From NCBI GenBank assembly GCA_900110635.1, contig FOEK01000008.1, positions 62,001 through 126,000 on the forward strand: DNA of 64,000 bases, given 5' to 3'. The notes under the pieces were generated by a model that saw only the letters and a list, made by a program, of their open reading frames with translations, was not told the origin of the DNA and searched no databases. The DNA comes from Lachnospiraceae bacterium NE2001. GTDB lineage: Bacteria > Bacillota > Clostridia > Lachnospirales > Lachnospiraceae. The position numbers were made by a program, and so were the translations under genes. This document shows, piece after piece, positions 21,082-29,248 of the stretch; within the stretch, counting starts at the first letter, position 1; every line of letters begins with the position of its first letter.

Positions 21082-21546
21082 TTACTTATAATCAGAATCG
21101 ATATCTGGCTGAAGCTCTTTGTCGCCACCAGTAACACCAGTTACCCAAACAACAGGCTTACCAGCTGAATTAAATCCAACTGCCCATCCAGAAGCATTAT
21201 TCTTCTTATACTTGATCTTTGGAGCCTGGCCACCACAAGATGAGTTAACTTCGCCAGAAAGAAGTGTATAATTTGTACCTGAGAAAGTACCACCAGAAGT
21301 AGCTGAAATAGCAGTAAGAGAACCAGTTGATGGGAAACCATGATTGGACTGAATCTCATCATAAATGTCCTCGTTTGCAAGAGCAGCCTGTGCTCCAGTA
21401 TTAAGTGTCTCAGCGGCAGCAACATCATCAGCTCTACGTGACTTATCAATATAACGGATAAGTGCAGGAGCGATTGCTGCAGCAAGAATAGCCATAATAG
21501 CTATAACGATAATAAGCTCAACAAGTGAAAAACCCTTATTCTTCAT
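21082..21546 (-). CDS. Major type IV pilin
   Basis: 154 residues. A short leader MKNKG is followed by FSLVELIIVIAIMAILAA, a textbook type IVa prepilin helix with Gly-1, Phe+1 and Glu+5. An alpha spine (to about residue 55) then leads into a compact C-terminal domain with a single Cys. I choose the ATG at 21546 because AAAAGGAG lies about 14 bases upstream; the longer upstream frame lacks a ribosome site. Its small size and its position between pilC and pilM mark it as the structural subunit. The minor pilins are all in the distal part of the locus. No prepilin peptidase gene is in the window. Confidence 0.92.
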   Translation of the reverse strand: MKNKGFSLVELIIVIAIMAILAAAIAPALIRYIDKSRRADDVAAAETLNTGAQAALANEDIYDEIQSNHGFPSTGSLTAISATSGGTFSGTNYTLLSGEVNSSCGGQAPKIKYKKNNASGWAVGFNSAGKPVVWVTGVTGGDKELQPDIDSDYK

Positions 21547-21630
21547 AATCTCTTTTTCTCCTTTTAATAATTTAATGTTTTTAAATAGTGTATAATATAG
21601 TCGCTCGCCCGACAATATTACTACATATAT

Positions 21631-21652
21631 ATTAAAGGACTAAACCTTTAAT
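21631..21652. other. Hairpin between pilC and pilin genes
   Basis: A perfect 8-bp inverted repeat (21631-21638 with 21645-21652, six-base loop) lies between the pilC stop and the pilin ribosome site. There is no T tract, so a 5' stabilising or processing stem for pilin mRNA is more likely than termination. Confidence 0.4.
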
Positions 21653-21658
21653 AACATT

Positions 21659-22867
21659 TTAATAACTATCAACCGCATCGTACATGTTGAGGATTGGTGA
21701 ATAAACCGCAATGACGATACCACCAACAACAACTGCAAGAACAACGATGATAAGTGGTTCCATAGCTGACGCAAGTGCATCTGTTGCCATATCAACCTCG
21801 TCTTCATAGAAGTCAGCAACCTTGGTCATCATATCCTCGATATTACCAGTCTCCTCACCGATATGCATCATCTGAGGAAGCATTACAGGGAATATATCCA
21901 TATCTTTAATAGGCTTAGAAAGAGGAACACCTCGCGAAACCTGAACTTTACAATCTTTAAGCTTATCCCTGATAATCTTATTCTTCATAACATTTGCCGT
22001 CTGTTCAACAGCTTCAATCATAGGAATACCAGATGAAAGCAGTGTTGAAAATGTTCTTGAGAATGTTGCAGCAGCAGTTTTAACATTTAAGTTACCAAAG
22101 ATAGGAAGTTTAAGAGCTGCACTTCCCGTAAAGTTCTGACCAGCATCAGTTCTAACAAACATCTTCCAAGCAATAACTACGACCACGATAATCAAAAGTA
22201 AAATATACCACTTAGCAACAATAAAATCAGATAGATTTACAAGAACCTGTGTTGCGGCAGGAAGTTTTGCATCCATTTCCTTAAACATCTCAGAGAATGT
22301 AGGAATAACTTTAACCATCATAAGTGCTACAACGCCTACTGTAACGCACAAAACAACAATAGGATACATCATCGCAGACTTAATCTTACCTTCAATATGT
22401 CCATCTTTTTCAAACTGTGTAGCCATACGCTCAAAGCAGATTTCCATCTTACCTGAAGCCTCGCCAGCAGCAACCATGTTAGAAAGCATATTAGGAAATA
22501 CATCAGAATTAAGTTTTAACGCATCAGCTAAAGTTCCACCCTTTTGAACGTGAGCAGATGCTTCTTCAATTGCAGCAACAAGTCTCTTATTTTCAACACT
22601 TGTTGCAAGCATATCAAGGGCTGCTATAACTGGAACACCAGCTCGAAGTACAGCAGCAAACTGTTTACAAAATACTGAAAGGTCTTTATTTTTAACCTTT
22701 TTCTTAAATACACCGCCAAGATCAATATCTTTACTTGTTCCAAACTCTGTGATATTAAGACCCTGGCTACGAAGTTTTGACTTCGCTGTTTCTTCACTAT
22801 TGGCTTCGATGGTACCTTTCTTTACTTTACCATTTGCATCAATAGCACGATAATCATACTTTGCCAT
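21659..22867 (-). CDS. pilC: Type IV pilus platform protein PilC (GspF family)
   Basis: 402 residues with two GspF cytoplasmic helical domains (about 70-190 and 270-390), each followed by membrane spans, and the FCKQFAAVLRAGVPV and MLPQMMHIGEETGN family motifs. PilC sits in the cytoplasmic membrane and couples PilB/PilT ATP turnover to pilin insertion or removal. I start at the ATG preceded by GGAGGA (22867) rather than six codons earlier, where the GGAGGA would itself be coding. Its own promoter lies upstream at about 22950-22978. Confidence 0.94.
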   Translation of the reverse strand: MAKYDYRAIDANGKVKKGTIEANSEETAKSKLRSQGLNITEFGTSKDIDLGGVFKKKVKNKDLSVFCKQFAAVLRAGVPVIAALDMLATSVENKRLVAAIEEASAHVQKGGTLADALKLNSDVFPNMLSNMVAAGEASGKMEICFERMATQFEKDGHIEGKIKSAMMYPIVVLCVTVGVVALMMVKVIPTFSEMFKEMDAKLPAATQVLVNLSDFIVAKWYILLLIIVVVVIAWKMFVRTDAGQNFTGSAALKLPIFGNLNVKTAAATFSRTFSTLLSSGIPMIEAVEQTANVMKNKIIRDKLKDCKVQVSRGVPLSKPIKDMDIFPVMLPQMMHIGEETGNIEDMMTKVADFYEDEVDMATDALASAMEPLIIVVLAVVVGGIVIAVYSPILNMYDAVDSY

Positions 22868-22949
22868 ATTATGTCCTCCGCCCATTTTTTCATAAAATAT
22901 CTAATATAGTTTACGATACTTTACATAAAATTGCAATCAGTTTGTAAAT

Positions 22950-22978
22950 ATTATATGAACAAACTGTTAACAAGTCAA
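22950..22978 (-). promoter_or_regulatory. Promoter of pilC-pilin with inverted repeat
   Basis: On the minus strand TTGACT (22973-22978) is separated by exactly 17 bases from a perfect TATAAT (22950-22955), about 80 bases before pilC. An 8-bp inverted repeat (22938-22945 with 22959-22966) straddles the -10 element, a likely operator site. Confidence 0.75.
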
Positions 22979-23000
22979 TTAAGTTCACATTTTTTTCATA

Positions 23001-24056
23001 CTAGTAGAGGTTCTTCTTCATACCCAACTGATCCTGTGCATACAGGAGCGCGTTATCTCTACTGATCTGACCATTTCTATACATTTCTATAAGACAATCA
23101 TCCATTGTAACCATTCCAACTCCTCTCGAAGTCTGAATCGAAGACTCAATCTGGTGTGTCTTTCCTTCTCGGATCTGAGCTCTGATAGCAGGTGTTGCAA
23201 GCATAACCTCAAAGGCTGCACAACGACCTCTGTTATCAGCTGTTGGAATAAGCTGCTGTGAGATAACACCCTCGATAACCATTGCAAGCTGGATACGTAT
23301 CTGTTGCTGCTGATGTGGAGGGAATACGTCGATGATTCGGTCTACAGTTGCCGCAGCACCAATTGTATGCAGTGTTGAGAATACCAAGTGTCCTGTCTCA
23401 GCAGCTGTGATTGCTATCTGGATTGTCTCAGGATCACGCATCTCTCCTACGAGGATTATATCTGGATCCTCACGAAGCGCAGCTCTAAGTGCATTATCGA
23501 AGGAAAGTGTATCCATACCAAGTTCTCGCTGGTTAACAATCGACTTCTTGTGGTGATGGATGTACTCGATCGGGTCCTCCAGGGTTATAATGTGGTTACT
23601 GGTATTTGTATTTGCCATATTTATAATAGAAGCAAGTGTTGTTGATTTACCAGAACCTGTTGGTCCAGTTACGAGCACAAGACCTCTCTTCTTCTTATAA
23701 AGATCTACAACCGCTGGTGGTAATCCCAACTGTTCCGGTTTTGGGATGATTGTATCGATCTTTCGATACGCAGCTGCCATATTACCTTTATCCATATATA
23801 CATTTACACGGAAACGACCTTTTTCGCCAACTGAGTAAGCAAAGTCACATTCACCTCTATCCTTGAGGATTGCCTTCTGCCTCTCATTCATGGTCATTCC
23901 GATACTTTCTGCGGCCTCACCCGCGGAAAGTGGTGGCACATCTACCTCCTGAAGCGCTCCGTTGATTCGAAACTTAGGTGGTATTCCTACTGCCAAATGT
24001 ACATCGGATGCATTCTCATCAACCGCTAGGCTAAGGAGTTCGTCCATATCTATCAT
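23001..24056 (-). CDS. pilT: Type IV pilus retraction ATPase PilT
   Basis: 351 residues, the normal PilT length. It has the N-terminal PAS-like domain starting ELLSLAVDENASDVHLAVG, Walker A GPTGSGKST (about 131-139), Asp box, Walker B DPDIILVGEMRD and His box. The C-terminal AIRAQIREGKTHQI segment corresponds to the AIRNLIRE retraction motif, which separates PilT from PilB. PilT hexamers power pilus depolymerisation, so twitching or DNA uptake is possible. GGGAGGA precedes the ATG by nine bases. It lies between pilB and pilC, with a separate promoter after it. Confidence 0.95.
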   Translation of the reverse strand: MIDMDELLSLAVDENASDVHLAVGIPPKFRINGALQEVDVPPLSAGEAAESIGMTMNERQKAILKDRGECDFAYSVGEKGRFRVNVYMDKGNMAAAYRKIDTIIPKPEQLGLPPAVVDLYKKKRGLVLVTGPTGSGKSTTLASIINMANTNTSNHIITLEDPIEYIHHHKKSIVNQRELGMDTLSFDNALRAALREDPDIILVGEMRDPETIQIAITAAETGHLVFSTLHTIGAAATVDRIIDVFPPHQQQQIRIQLAMVIEGVISQQLIPTADNRGRCAAFEVMLATPAIRAQIREGKTHQIESSIQTSRGVGMVTMDDCLIEMYRNGQISRDNALLYAQDQLGMKKNLY

Positions 24057-24100
24057 ATATCATTGTCCTCCCACATTTTATTTTAACTCGGCACTTATAA

Positions 24101-24157
24101 GATGACACCTCATCCGCCTGCTTTGCAGGCACCTTCCCCTCAAGGGGAAGGCTTTGT
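24101..24157. repeat. REP-like palindromic repeat, long copy
   Basis: Two short hairpins in series (GCCTGC/GCAGGC and CCTTCCCC/GGGGAAGG) form a CATCCGCC...CACCTTCCCCTCAAGG-type element between pilB and pilT. I recall this motif as a common dispersed palindrome in gut Firmicutes; that is memory, not a search. It may stabilise or terminate the pilB transcript. Confidence 0.7.
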
Positions 24158-24177
24158 GCCCAGAATATTTCTTTGTA

Positions 24178-24199
24178 TTCCCTCAAGGGGAAGGCTTTT
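24178..24199. repeat. REP-like palindromic repeat, short copy at the pilB stop
   Basis: A second, partial copy of the same CCCCTCAAGGGGAAGGCTTT element. Its last bases run into the pilB stop codon, so the pilB 3' end appears to have been shaped by the repeat. Confidence 0.65.
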
Positions 24200-25913
24200 A
24201 ATATGTATCACCGGTGGTGTAAACTATCTTCTTCATCTCTGCTATAGAGGTTGTTCCCGCAAGCACGTGTCTTGCCGCTGACATTTTAAGGGTTGACATA
24301 CCCTCTTCCAGCGCCTGTTTCTCGATAACGTCTGCTGTGGCTCCTCTTGCTATAACCGCCTGAAGCGCCTTTGATACAGGCATCATCTCGTACACACCGA
24401 TTCGGCCTGAGTAACCAGTGTCGTTACAGAGTGGACAACCAACTGGTTCGTAGAGTACTACATCTTCTTCTGGATCTTCAACCCCGAGTACAACCTTCTC
24501 ATCATCGTCAGCAAGTCTTGGTTCTCTACAGGATGTGCAAAGACGTCTTACAAGTCGCTGTGCTATAACTCCTACCAGGGCATCACCCGCAACGTATGGC
24601 TCGATACCCATATCGATAATACGTGTAACTGTTGATGCAGCTGAGTTTGTATGGAGTGTCGATACAACCAAGTGTCCTGTGATAGCGGCCTGAACGGCAA
24701 TCTGTGCAGTCTCGCCATCTCGAATCTCTCCTATCATTATTATGTCAGGGTCCTGACGAAGGATAGATCTAAGGGCTGCGGCAAATGTCATTTCAGCTTT
24801 TACATTTACCTGCACCTGGTTAATACCATTTATGTTTGCCTCGACAGGGTCCTCAACTGTGATAATGTTAACTTCCTCTTTATTAAGCTCAGAAAGCGAG
24901 GTGTAAAGAGTTGTTGATTTACCAGAACCTGTAGGGCCTGTAACGAGGATGATTCCGTGAGGGTTACTAAGGATTCCATCGAAGACTTCAATCTCTGATG
25001 GCGAGAATCCAAGGCCAGACTTTGGTTTTGTAAGTCCTTCCTTGGAGGTAAGTCTCATAACCGTCTTCTCACCGAACACAGTCGGGAGGATGGAAACACG
25101 GACATCGAACTCTTTTCTATCAACTATAATAGTGATACGACCATCCTGAGGTTTTCTCTTCTCAGCAATATCCATACCACCGATAATCTTGATACGGGCT
25201 GTGATGGCTGGCAGGATGTTAAGTTCATAGGTCATAACCTGCTTCAGTGCACCATCGATACGGTATCTAACGCGGACATTTGTCTCAAGTGCTTCTATAT
25301 GAATATCGGAAGCCCTCTGACGAACACCACCTTCGATTATCTGGTTAACCAAGAGAACGATAGGTGAATTGTCGATTTCATCATCAAACTCACCGCCTTC
25401 ATCGTCAGTGCCAGTACCCATCTCCAGCTTGTAGGCTTCAGCAGCCTGCATAGCCTCGGCACTACCGTAGTTTTTACCTATTACATTTTCCAGATCATCT
25501 TCAAAGGAAAGCAGTGGTTCTACCTGAAGTCCACTGGCGATGCTGATATCATCAACCGCCATAAGATCCATAGGATCTGCCATAGCAACCTGCAGGATAT
25601 TCGGATTATCCTCAGCGAAGCCGATTGGCATAGCTTTATATTTCTGTACAAGTTCCTTAGGAACTAAGTTGAGTACATTTTCTTCAATCTGTACGGTTCT
25701 GATCTCGCAATAGTCGATACCCATCTGGGTAGTAAGAACGGTGATGAGGAGCTCGCGGGAGATGAATCCCATATCCATAATGATGTTACCGAGCATTCCG
25801 CCCTCTTCCTTCTGCTTGGCGAGGGCCTCTTGGAGCTGTTCAGCGGATATAGCGCCCGCTTCAACTAAGAGATCACCGATACGAATCTTCTTTCTTGCAC
25901 CTGTTATTCGCAT
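24198..25913 (-). CDS. pilB: Type IV pilus extension ATPase PilB
   Basis: 571 residues. An N-terminal MshEN/GspE-N-type domain (about 1-150) is followed by the secretion ATPase core. That core contains Walker A GPTGSGKST (about residue 324), Asp box, Walker B DPDIIMIGEIRD and His box STLHTNSA. Near the end a tetra-Cys zinc motif (CTSC and CPLC) is intact, as in PilB/GspE and unlike PilT. It drives pilin polymerisation. AAGGAGAAGG precedes the ATG. It is the first gene of the pilus locus, behind a good promoter. Confidence 0.95.
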   Translation of the reverse strand: MRITGARKKIRIGDLLVEAGAISAEQLQEALAKQKEEGGMLGNIIMDMGFISRELLITVLTTQMGIDYCEIRTVQIEENVLNLVPKELVQKYKAMPIGFAEDNPNILQVAMADPMDLMAVDDISIASGLQVEPLLSFEDDLENVIGKNYGSAEAMQAAEAYKLEMGTGTDDEGGEFDDEIDNSPIVLLVNQIIEGGVRQRASDIHIEALETNVRVRYRIDGALKQVMTYELNILPAITARIKIIGGMDIAEKRKPQDGRITIIVDRKEFDVRVSILPTVFGEKTVMRLTSKEGLTKPKSGLGFSPSEIEVFDGILSNPHGIILVTGPTGSGKSTTLYTSLSELNKEEVNIITVEDPVEANINGINQVQVNVKAEMTFAAALRSILRQDPDIIMIGEIRDGETAQIAVQAAITGHLVVSTLHTNSAASTVTRIIDMGIEPYVAGDALVGVIAQRLVRRLCTSCREPRLADDDEKVVLGVEDPEEDVVLYEPVGCPLCNDTGYSGRIGVYEMMPVSKALQAVIARGATADVIEKQALEEGMSTLKMSAARHVLAGTTSIAEMKKIVYTTGDTY

Positions 25914-26055
25914 GTGCCTTCTCCTTATTTATTGCCAGCCGGATAATTATATGAATAGTAATGCTTCAAATCAGCCAGTTAACAATAATTCTCTTACGTA
26001 AATTTCTTCGTTATCCGAAGGGCGTAATTACCCCAACCCATTCGTTAACATAATG
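25914..26055 (-). other. 5' leader of the pilus operon
   Basis: About 140 bases separate the promoter from pilB. It holds a GTAATTAC palindrome flanked by GGG/CCC (about 26019-26034) and a short TTCG/CGAA stem. I compared it by eye with c-di-GMP riboswitch consensus features and saw no match. No other known element was recognised. Confidence 0.4.
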
Positions 26056-26083
26056 ATTATAACATAACGCTAAAAATATGCAA
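26056..26083 (-). promoter_or_regulatory. Promoter upstream of pilB
   Basis: On the minus strand TTGCAT (26078-26083), a 16-base spacer and perfect TATAAT (26056-26061), directing transcription into the pilus locus. The bases from 26084 to 26186 contain nothing recognisable. Confidence 0.65.
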
Positions 26084-26186
26084 AACACTTTTATAATTTT
26101 GGTGACTTTATATAAGATAGCGCCATTCTTTGATTAAAATAGCATAAAAATGGCATCAAAAATATACAACTTGCACAAAGAAAAAT

Positions 26187-26229
26187 ACAAAACCAACAGT
26201 TGGGGACGGTTCTCAATTGGTGGTTTTGT
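26187..26229 (-). terminator. Stem-loop with REP-like GGGGACGGTTCT loop
   Basis: 16-base arms with two mismatches (26187-26202 and 26214-26229) begin at the stop codon of the next gene. On the minus strand a TATTTTTCTTT tract follows, so it can terminate. The loop sequence GGGACGGTTCT is one I recall from REP-type palindromes in Firmicutes. Confidence 0.65.
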
Positions 26230-26684
26230 TACGATTTTTTGAAAAGGGATATAATTAGACGGATTACGTGGTAGATGATACATAGGGCTACGAATGCGAT
26301 AAGGGTGCTGCAGCCGTAGAACATATATTCGATTCCATTTAGATCTAGAATGCCGCTGGCTTGATGCTGTTCGATGAAGAAGCGGCGTTTATTTACACAA
26401 TCGAAGATTACGATCCAGGTTGGTATATATGCGAGGCAGTAACCGACGAACCAGAGAATCAAGTTCTTCCAGGAGGGGATATTCTTTCTGTAGTGTCTTA
26501 TGTATATAACAAGCATGGCGATGGGTAAAATGAAGAATACGGCTGCGCCTAGAAGGGACTCCTGGCGCAGTATATATTCGTCGATGGCGTCTGCCAGCAT
26601 TAGAGTGGCCCATGCTGCTAATGCTGATAGTATTCCATATAGAAACGATCTGGATAATCGCGTTGTATTTTTTCCCCCTGTCAT
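26229..26684 (-). CDS. Small polytopic membrane protein, unknown function
   Basis: 150 residues with four predicted membrane helices: about 12-32, 40-60, 75-95 and 120-145. There are basic segments between helices 2 and 3, and a Lys-rich tail. I do not recognise the family. I prefer the ATG at 26684, which has AGGGG nine bases upstream. An ATG eight codons earlier is possible but has no ribosome site. It stands alone between the pilus promoter and a decayed region, with a terminator directly after it. Confidence 0.6.
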   Translation of the reverse strand: MTGGKNTTRLSRSFLYGILSALAAWATLMLADAIDEYILRQESLLGAAVFFILPIAMLVIYIRHYRKNIPSWKNLILWFVGYCLAYIPTWIVIFDCVNKRRFFIEQHQASGILDLNGIEYMFYGCSTLIAFVALCIIYHVIRLIISLFKKS

Positions 26685-26766
26685 ATTATTTTCCCCTGCT
26701 ACTTTCATATCTTATTTTGCTTATAGTTTCTTATGTACTTGGTTCCTCTTCCAGAACCCACCTTCC

Positions 26767-26844
26767 TAAAGACTAAATTATTTTAATTAATTATAAAACC
26801 ACCGTATCTATAATAGCAATACCGCTTTTTTATTCATATATCTA
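26767..26844. repeat. Dispersed repeat A, copy 1 (78 bp)
   Basis: 78 bases that match 29070-29147 at the same length with only scattered substitutions. It is non-coding and lies just upstream of the small membrane gene. It directly abuts a fragment of an Abi gene (26847-26905). Confidence 0.85.
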
Positions 26845-26846
26845 TA

Positions 26847-26905
26847 TCTAAGCAACTTCAATTTTGTATGATGTTCAATATCTAAAGCCATATGCACAAT
26901 ACGAT
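26847..26905 (-). repeat. 59-bp exact fragment of the Abi-family gene
   Basis: Identical by eye over 59 bases to 30779-30837, which lies inside the Abi-family gene. There is no surrounding Abi coding sequence, so this is a recombination scar. The stretch 26906-27063 after it holds nothing recognisable. Confidence 0.85.
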
Positions 26906-27063
26906 GGTATTTATGTACCTTCAGAAATCTAAGACTATAAACAATAATCATTCTGCTTGGGAAGACATAGTTCTTCCTGAGCAGATTAAACTAATAGGTC
27001 TGTCTCCGTCACAATAGGTCTGATATATCGTGTAGGTAGGTCAGATTTTCCGTGCAAACGGAA

Positions 27064-27227
27064 CTATCCTATCGGAATATACACCATCCTTGATCTGTGG
27101 TGATATTTATACTTCTCCCACTCATCAACTGTTGGTGGTCTTGTTCCCACCAGGCTGATCTGACCAAGCAGAACATTGAAGAACTGTGGGAATTCTTCCA
27201 GGCTTGTTTTCCGGATAAAAGCTCCGG
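27064..27227 (-). pseudogene. Remnant of an undecaprenyl-phosphate sugar transferase
   Basis: On the minus strand one frame reads [19 protein letters not shown], then [18 protein letters not shown] and [10 protein letters not shown] before a stop. This is the core of the bacterial sugar transferase (WcaJ/CpsE) domain, including the SLDE-like and VGTRPP motifs. Both ends are missing, so about 54 codons remain. The intact gene of this class in the window is at 61156-61884, and the fragment is clearly from another member. It suggests a polysaccharide locus once lay here. Confidence 0.8.
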
Positions 27228-27340
27228 TTGATTGGAACTAGGGACAACCAAAAAAGGACCCACCATTTCTGGTAGATCCAAAAAATCAATCCATATTAAT
27301 ATAGTAGAAACATATTTATATCTAGTTTACATAATTTTTT

Positions 27341-27913
27341 CTAGAAAGTTAATCCTGTTAGCTTTTGTATTTTATCTTTATTCCAATAATTGTTTTCCCA
27401 ATAATAGTAAACATCTTTTCGTTTCTTAAATATTCTATAAGGTTCCTTAGTATTGTCATATATATGAACTATATCACACACGCTTATTAATTCAGGTAAT
27501 AAATCTAATGCTTTATAATACCTGCTAATTATTTTGTCCTGGGGAACCCCGTGTCCACCGGATTGTTCTCTGATTTTTACACGAATTATATTTATTTCAG
27601 GGCTTGATGTAAGTACGTAAATACATCTAATAAAATAACCTTTTTCTTTTGCCTTAATCAATAAATCAAGATTTCTTCTCGTAGATAGCACAGTTTCAAA
27701 AGTGAAATCTACATGATCATTGATAGCTTTTTCTCTAAGTTCTTCAGCCTTCACTGCAGCCTCTAGATCAGAACATAAACTAGCCTTTTTAATATCATCA
27801 GCATTAATATATACACCTGCAGTTTTGGCCATTTTAGTAATTGTGGATTTACCACTGCCATTTGGTCCTGCATATACTATAACCTCAGGAAGAAGTATTT
27901 TCTCATCAGTCAT
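27341..27913 (-). CDS. Zeta-toxin-like P-loop kinase
   Basis: 190 residues with Walker A GPNGSGKST (about 16-24), INADDI after it, FETVLSTRRNLDLL and a REQSGGHGVPQDKI arginine-rich segment. This layout is typical of the zeta-toxin/AAA_33 kinases, whose well-studied members phosphorylate UDP-N-acetylglucosamine and poison wall synthesis. Substrate here is not proven. Its start overlaps the end of a 64-codon gene by eight bases, the usual order antitoxin then toxin. Confidence 0.8.
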   Translation of the reverse strand: MTDEKILLPEVIVYAGPNGSGKSTITKMAKTAGVYINADDIKKASLCSDLEAAVKAEELREKAINDHVDFTFETVLSTRRNLDLLIKAKEKGYFIRCIYVLTSSPEINIIRVKIREQSGGHGVPQDKIISRYYKALDLLPELISVCDIVHIYDNTKEPYRIFKKRKDVYYYWENNYWNKDKIQKLTGLTF

Positions 27914-28100
27914 CTAGATACTCTCTCCTTCCATCAGGATATTCCATATAAGGTTTACCTAGTTCATCATCATAACGAGCAACTGGTAATCCTTTTATTC
28001 TTCTTATTTCATCATCAATTCTAATTGATTCCTTAAACAAAACAGTCATATCATCGTCTGATATCCCACAAGTTTTATCTAAATCATTGATTATAGTCAT
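27906..28100 (-). CDS. Small partner (putative antitoxin) of the zeta-like kinase
   Basis: 64 residues, acidic, with predicted helices (ISDDDMTVLFKESIRIDDEI) and a C-terminal YPDGRREYLDD tail. It overlaps the kinase gene by eight bases. It shows no DNA-binding motif. Small acidic proteins of this kind are found beside zeta-like kinases, so an antitoxin role is inferred from arrangement. A GAGAAAGGA site precedes the ATG. Confidence 0.65.
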   Translation of the reverse strand: MTIINDLDKTCGISDDDMTVLFKESIRIDDEIRRIKGLPVARYDDELGKPYMEYPDGRREYLDD

Positions 28101-28443
28101 ATTTATTCCTTTCTCTGAATTAATTCAAGCATTCTTCTTTCAATAGTTCTTCGAAAACAATTCTATTATCACCAGTTTGTTCAATAATAAAATCTTTTCC
28201 AAACATATGTATAATTAAAATTTTGCAAGCAAACATTATTTCCAATATCTTTTATCTGCTTTGAAATGCAATTACATTTTATATGAGATATAAAATCATA
28301 CAAATAATAGCCTTAACATATATTTAATTCATTATACATTGACTGTAATAATTGTTTTTTATTAATTATGTTGATATACTTAAACGCAACCCATTCTAGA
28401 AAAAATGAAAAGGTGACAGGCACCAATGTGCTACCCCTTATAT
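28101..28443 (-). other. Intergenic stretch with a possible 28-codon ORF and palindrome
   Basis: A minus-strand ORF at 28120-28206 (starts MFGKDFIIEQ, ends KEECLN) lies 19 bases ahead of the antitoxin gene. It could be a gene fragment or a tiny leader. An AT-rich palindrome with 9-base arms (28276-28284 and 28288-28296) follows. No other gene is visible. Confidence 0.35.
28412..28440. repeat. REP-like element (GGTGACAGGCACC)
   Basis: GGTG...CACC hairpin (28412-28424) followed by TGTGCTACCCC. The GGTGCCTGTCACC motif is one I recall from dispersed palindromes in Firmicutes. It abuts the premature end of the DUF3368 gene. Confidence 0.6.
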
Positions 28444-28773
28444 TTATAATTCCCCTGCTAATTCTAAAACTCTATTAATTAATTTATCATCCATAATTAG
28501 TAAATCAGCATTCTGTTCTTGAGATAGTATAATCACATCGATTTCACCCGAATGTAATCTTGTACTAAAAGAGTTTTTAGAATTATCTTTTTGAACATCA
28601 ACAACCTTTATCCAATCCGAATTAGTCACAATGCTCTTAGCAGGTTCACTTATTATTTCTTCTAGAACAGCTCGAGGTATATATATTTCATTGTATAGTT
28701 GATGTAGTAAATCTAATTTACCAATATCTGCTAACGCAATAAGAGGCGTGGTATTCGCAACAACCTTACGCAT
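28444..28773 (-). pseudogene. DUF3368/PIN-type toxin gene, 3' truncated
   Basis: 109 residues starting VANTTPLIALADIGKLDLL, the DUF3368 signature with the PIN-domain first Asp. SGEIDVIILSQEQNADLLIMDD carries the later acidic residues. Members of this family are usually around 150 residues and continue past LIMDD into a GLxxxGTxGVLL segment. Here the frame stops about 13 codons after it, exactly where the REP-like element begins. Most metal-binding acids remain, so residual activity cannot be excluded. It overlaps the upstream UPF0175 gene by eight bases. Confidence 0.75.
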
Positions 28774-29020
28774 TGTTTAATTCCTCCAAGAACTCTTCTT
28801 CATCATCAAACTTGAAAATCGAAACACCATTCTCGCCTAAATACTTTATAAACTGCTGTTTACTCATTCCAGCTATTTCTGCACAATAACCTAGAGAAAC
28901 GCCATTTTGAACATAATAACAAAGTGCAACGGATTTTCTAGCAAAAGCTAAAGCATCTTTCTTACTCATTTTGGTATCATATAAAACTTCATTAGGTATA
29001 TCAAACGCTATCTGACACAT
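28766..29020 (-). CDS. UPF0175-family antitoxin
   Basis: 84 residues. The UPF0175 pattern is clear: AFARKSVALCYYVQNGVSLGYCAEIAGMSKQ is the conserved helix-turn-helix-like segment. This family pairs with DUF3368 PIN proteins as a type II antitoxin and transcription repressor. I prefer the ATG at 29020 with AGGAGGG ten bases upstream. A GTG two codons earlier is only four bases from that site. Confidence 0.8.
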   Translation of the reverse strand: MCQIAFDIPNEVLYDTKMSKKDALAFARKSVALCYYVQNGVSLGYCAEIAGMSKQQFIKYLGENGVSIFKFDDEEEFLEELNNA

Positions 29021-29069
29021 AATCACACCACCCTCCTAAAAAATATTACACCTTACTATTAAATAATCC

Positions 29070-29147
29070 TAAAGACTATATTATTTAAATTCATTATAAA
29101 GCCACCGTATCTATGATAGCAATACCACTTTTTCATTCATATATCTA
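29070..29147. repeat. Dispersed repeat A, copy 2 (78 bp)
   Basis: Matches 26767-26844. It lies upstream of the UPF0175 gene and runs directly into repeat B. It is non-coding. Confidence 0.85.
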
Positions 29148-29195
29148 ACAATATAACACGAAACGAAAGCCTTGTCATTTGACGTTGTAGTTCAG
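29143..29195. repeat. Dispersed repeat B, copy 1
   Basis: The stretch containing CTAACAATATAACACGAA and AAAGCCTTGTCATTTGAC recurs at 31143-31196 with small differences, in the same orientation. The two copies flank the methyltransferase and Abi genes as imperfect direct repeats about 2 kb apart. Confidence 0.8.
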
Positions 29196-29248
29196 TATGG
29201 CAAATATTTACTGACGCACGTTAAAGCAATCAGGATGGTCCAAAAGAG

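Noticed and set aside
25914-26055. c-di-GMP riboswitch before pilB
   Set aside because: Such switches occur before some clostridial pilus operons, but the conserved GEMM-I/II core elements are not visible here.
27069-27281. 70-codon minus-strand ORF near 27.2 kb
   Set aside because: The biologically meaningful frame is the neighbouring one, which reads as a sugar transferase core; this ORF is its out-of-frame shadow.
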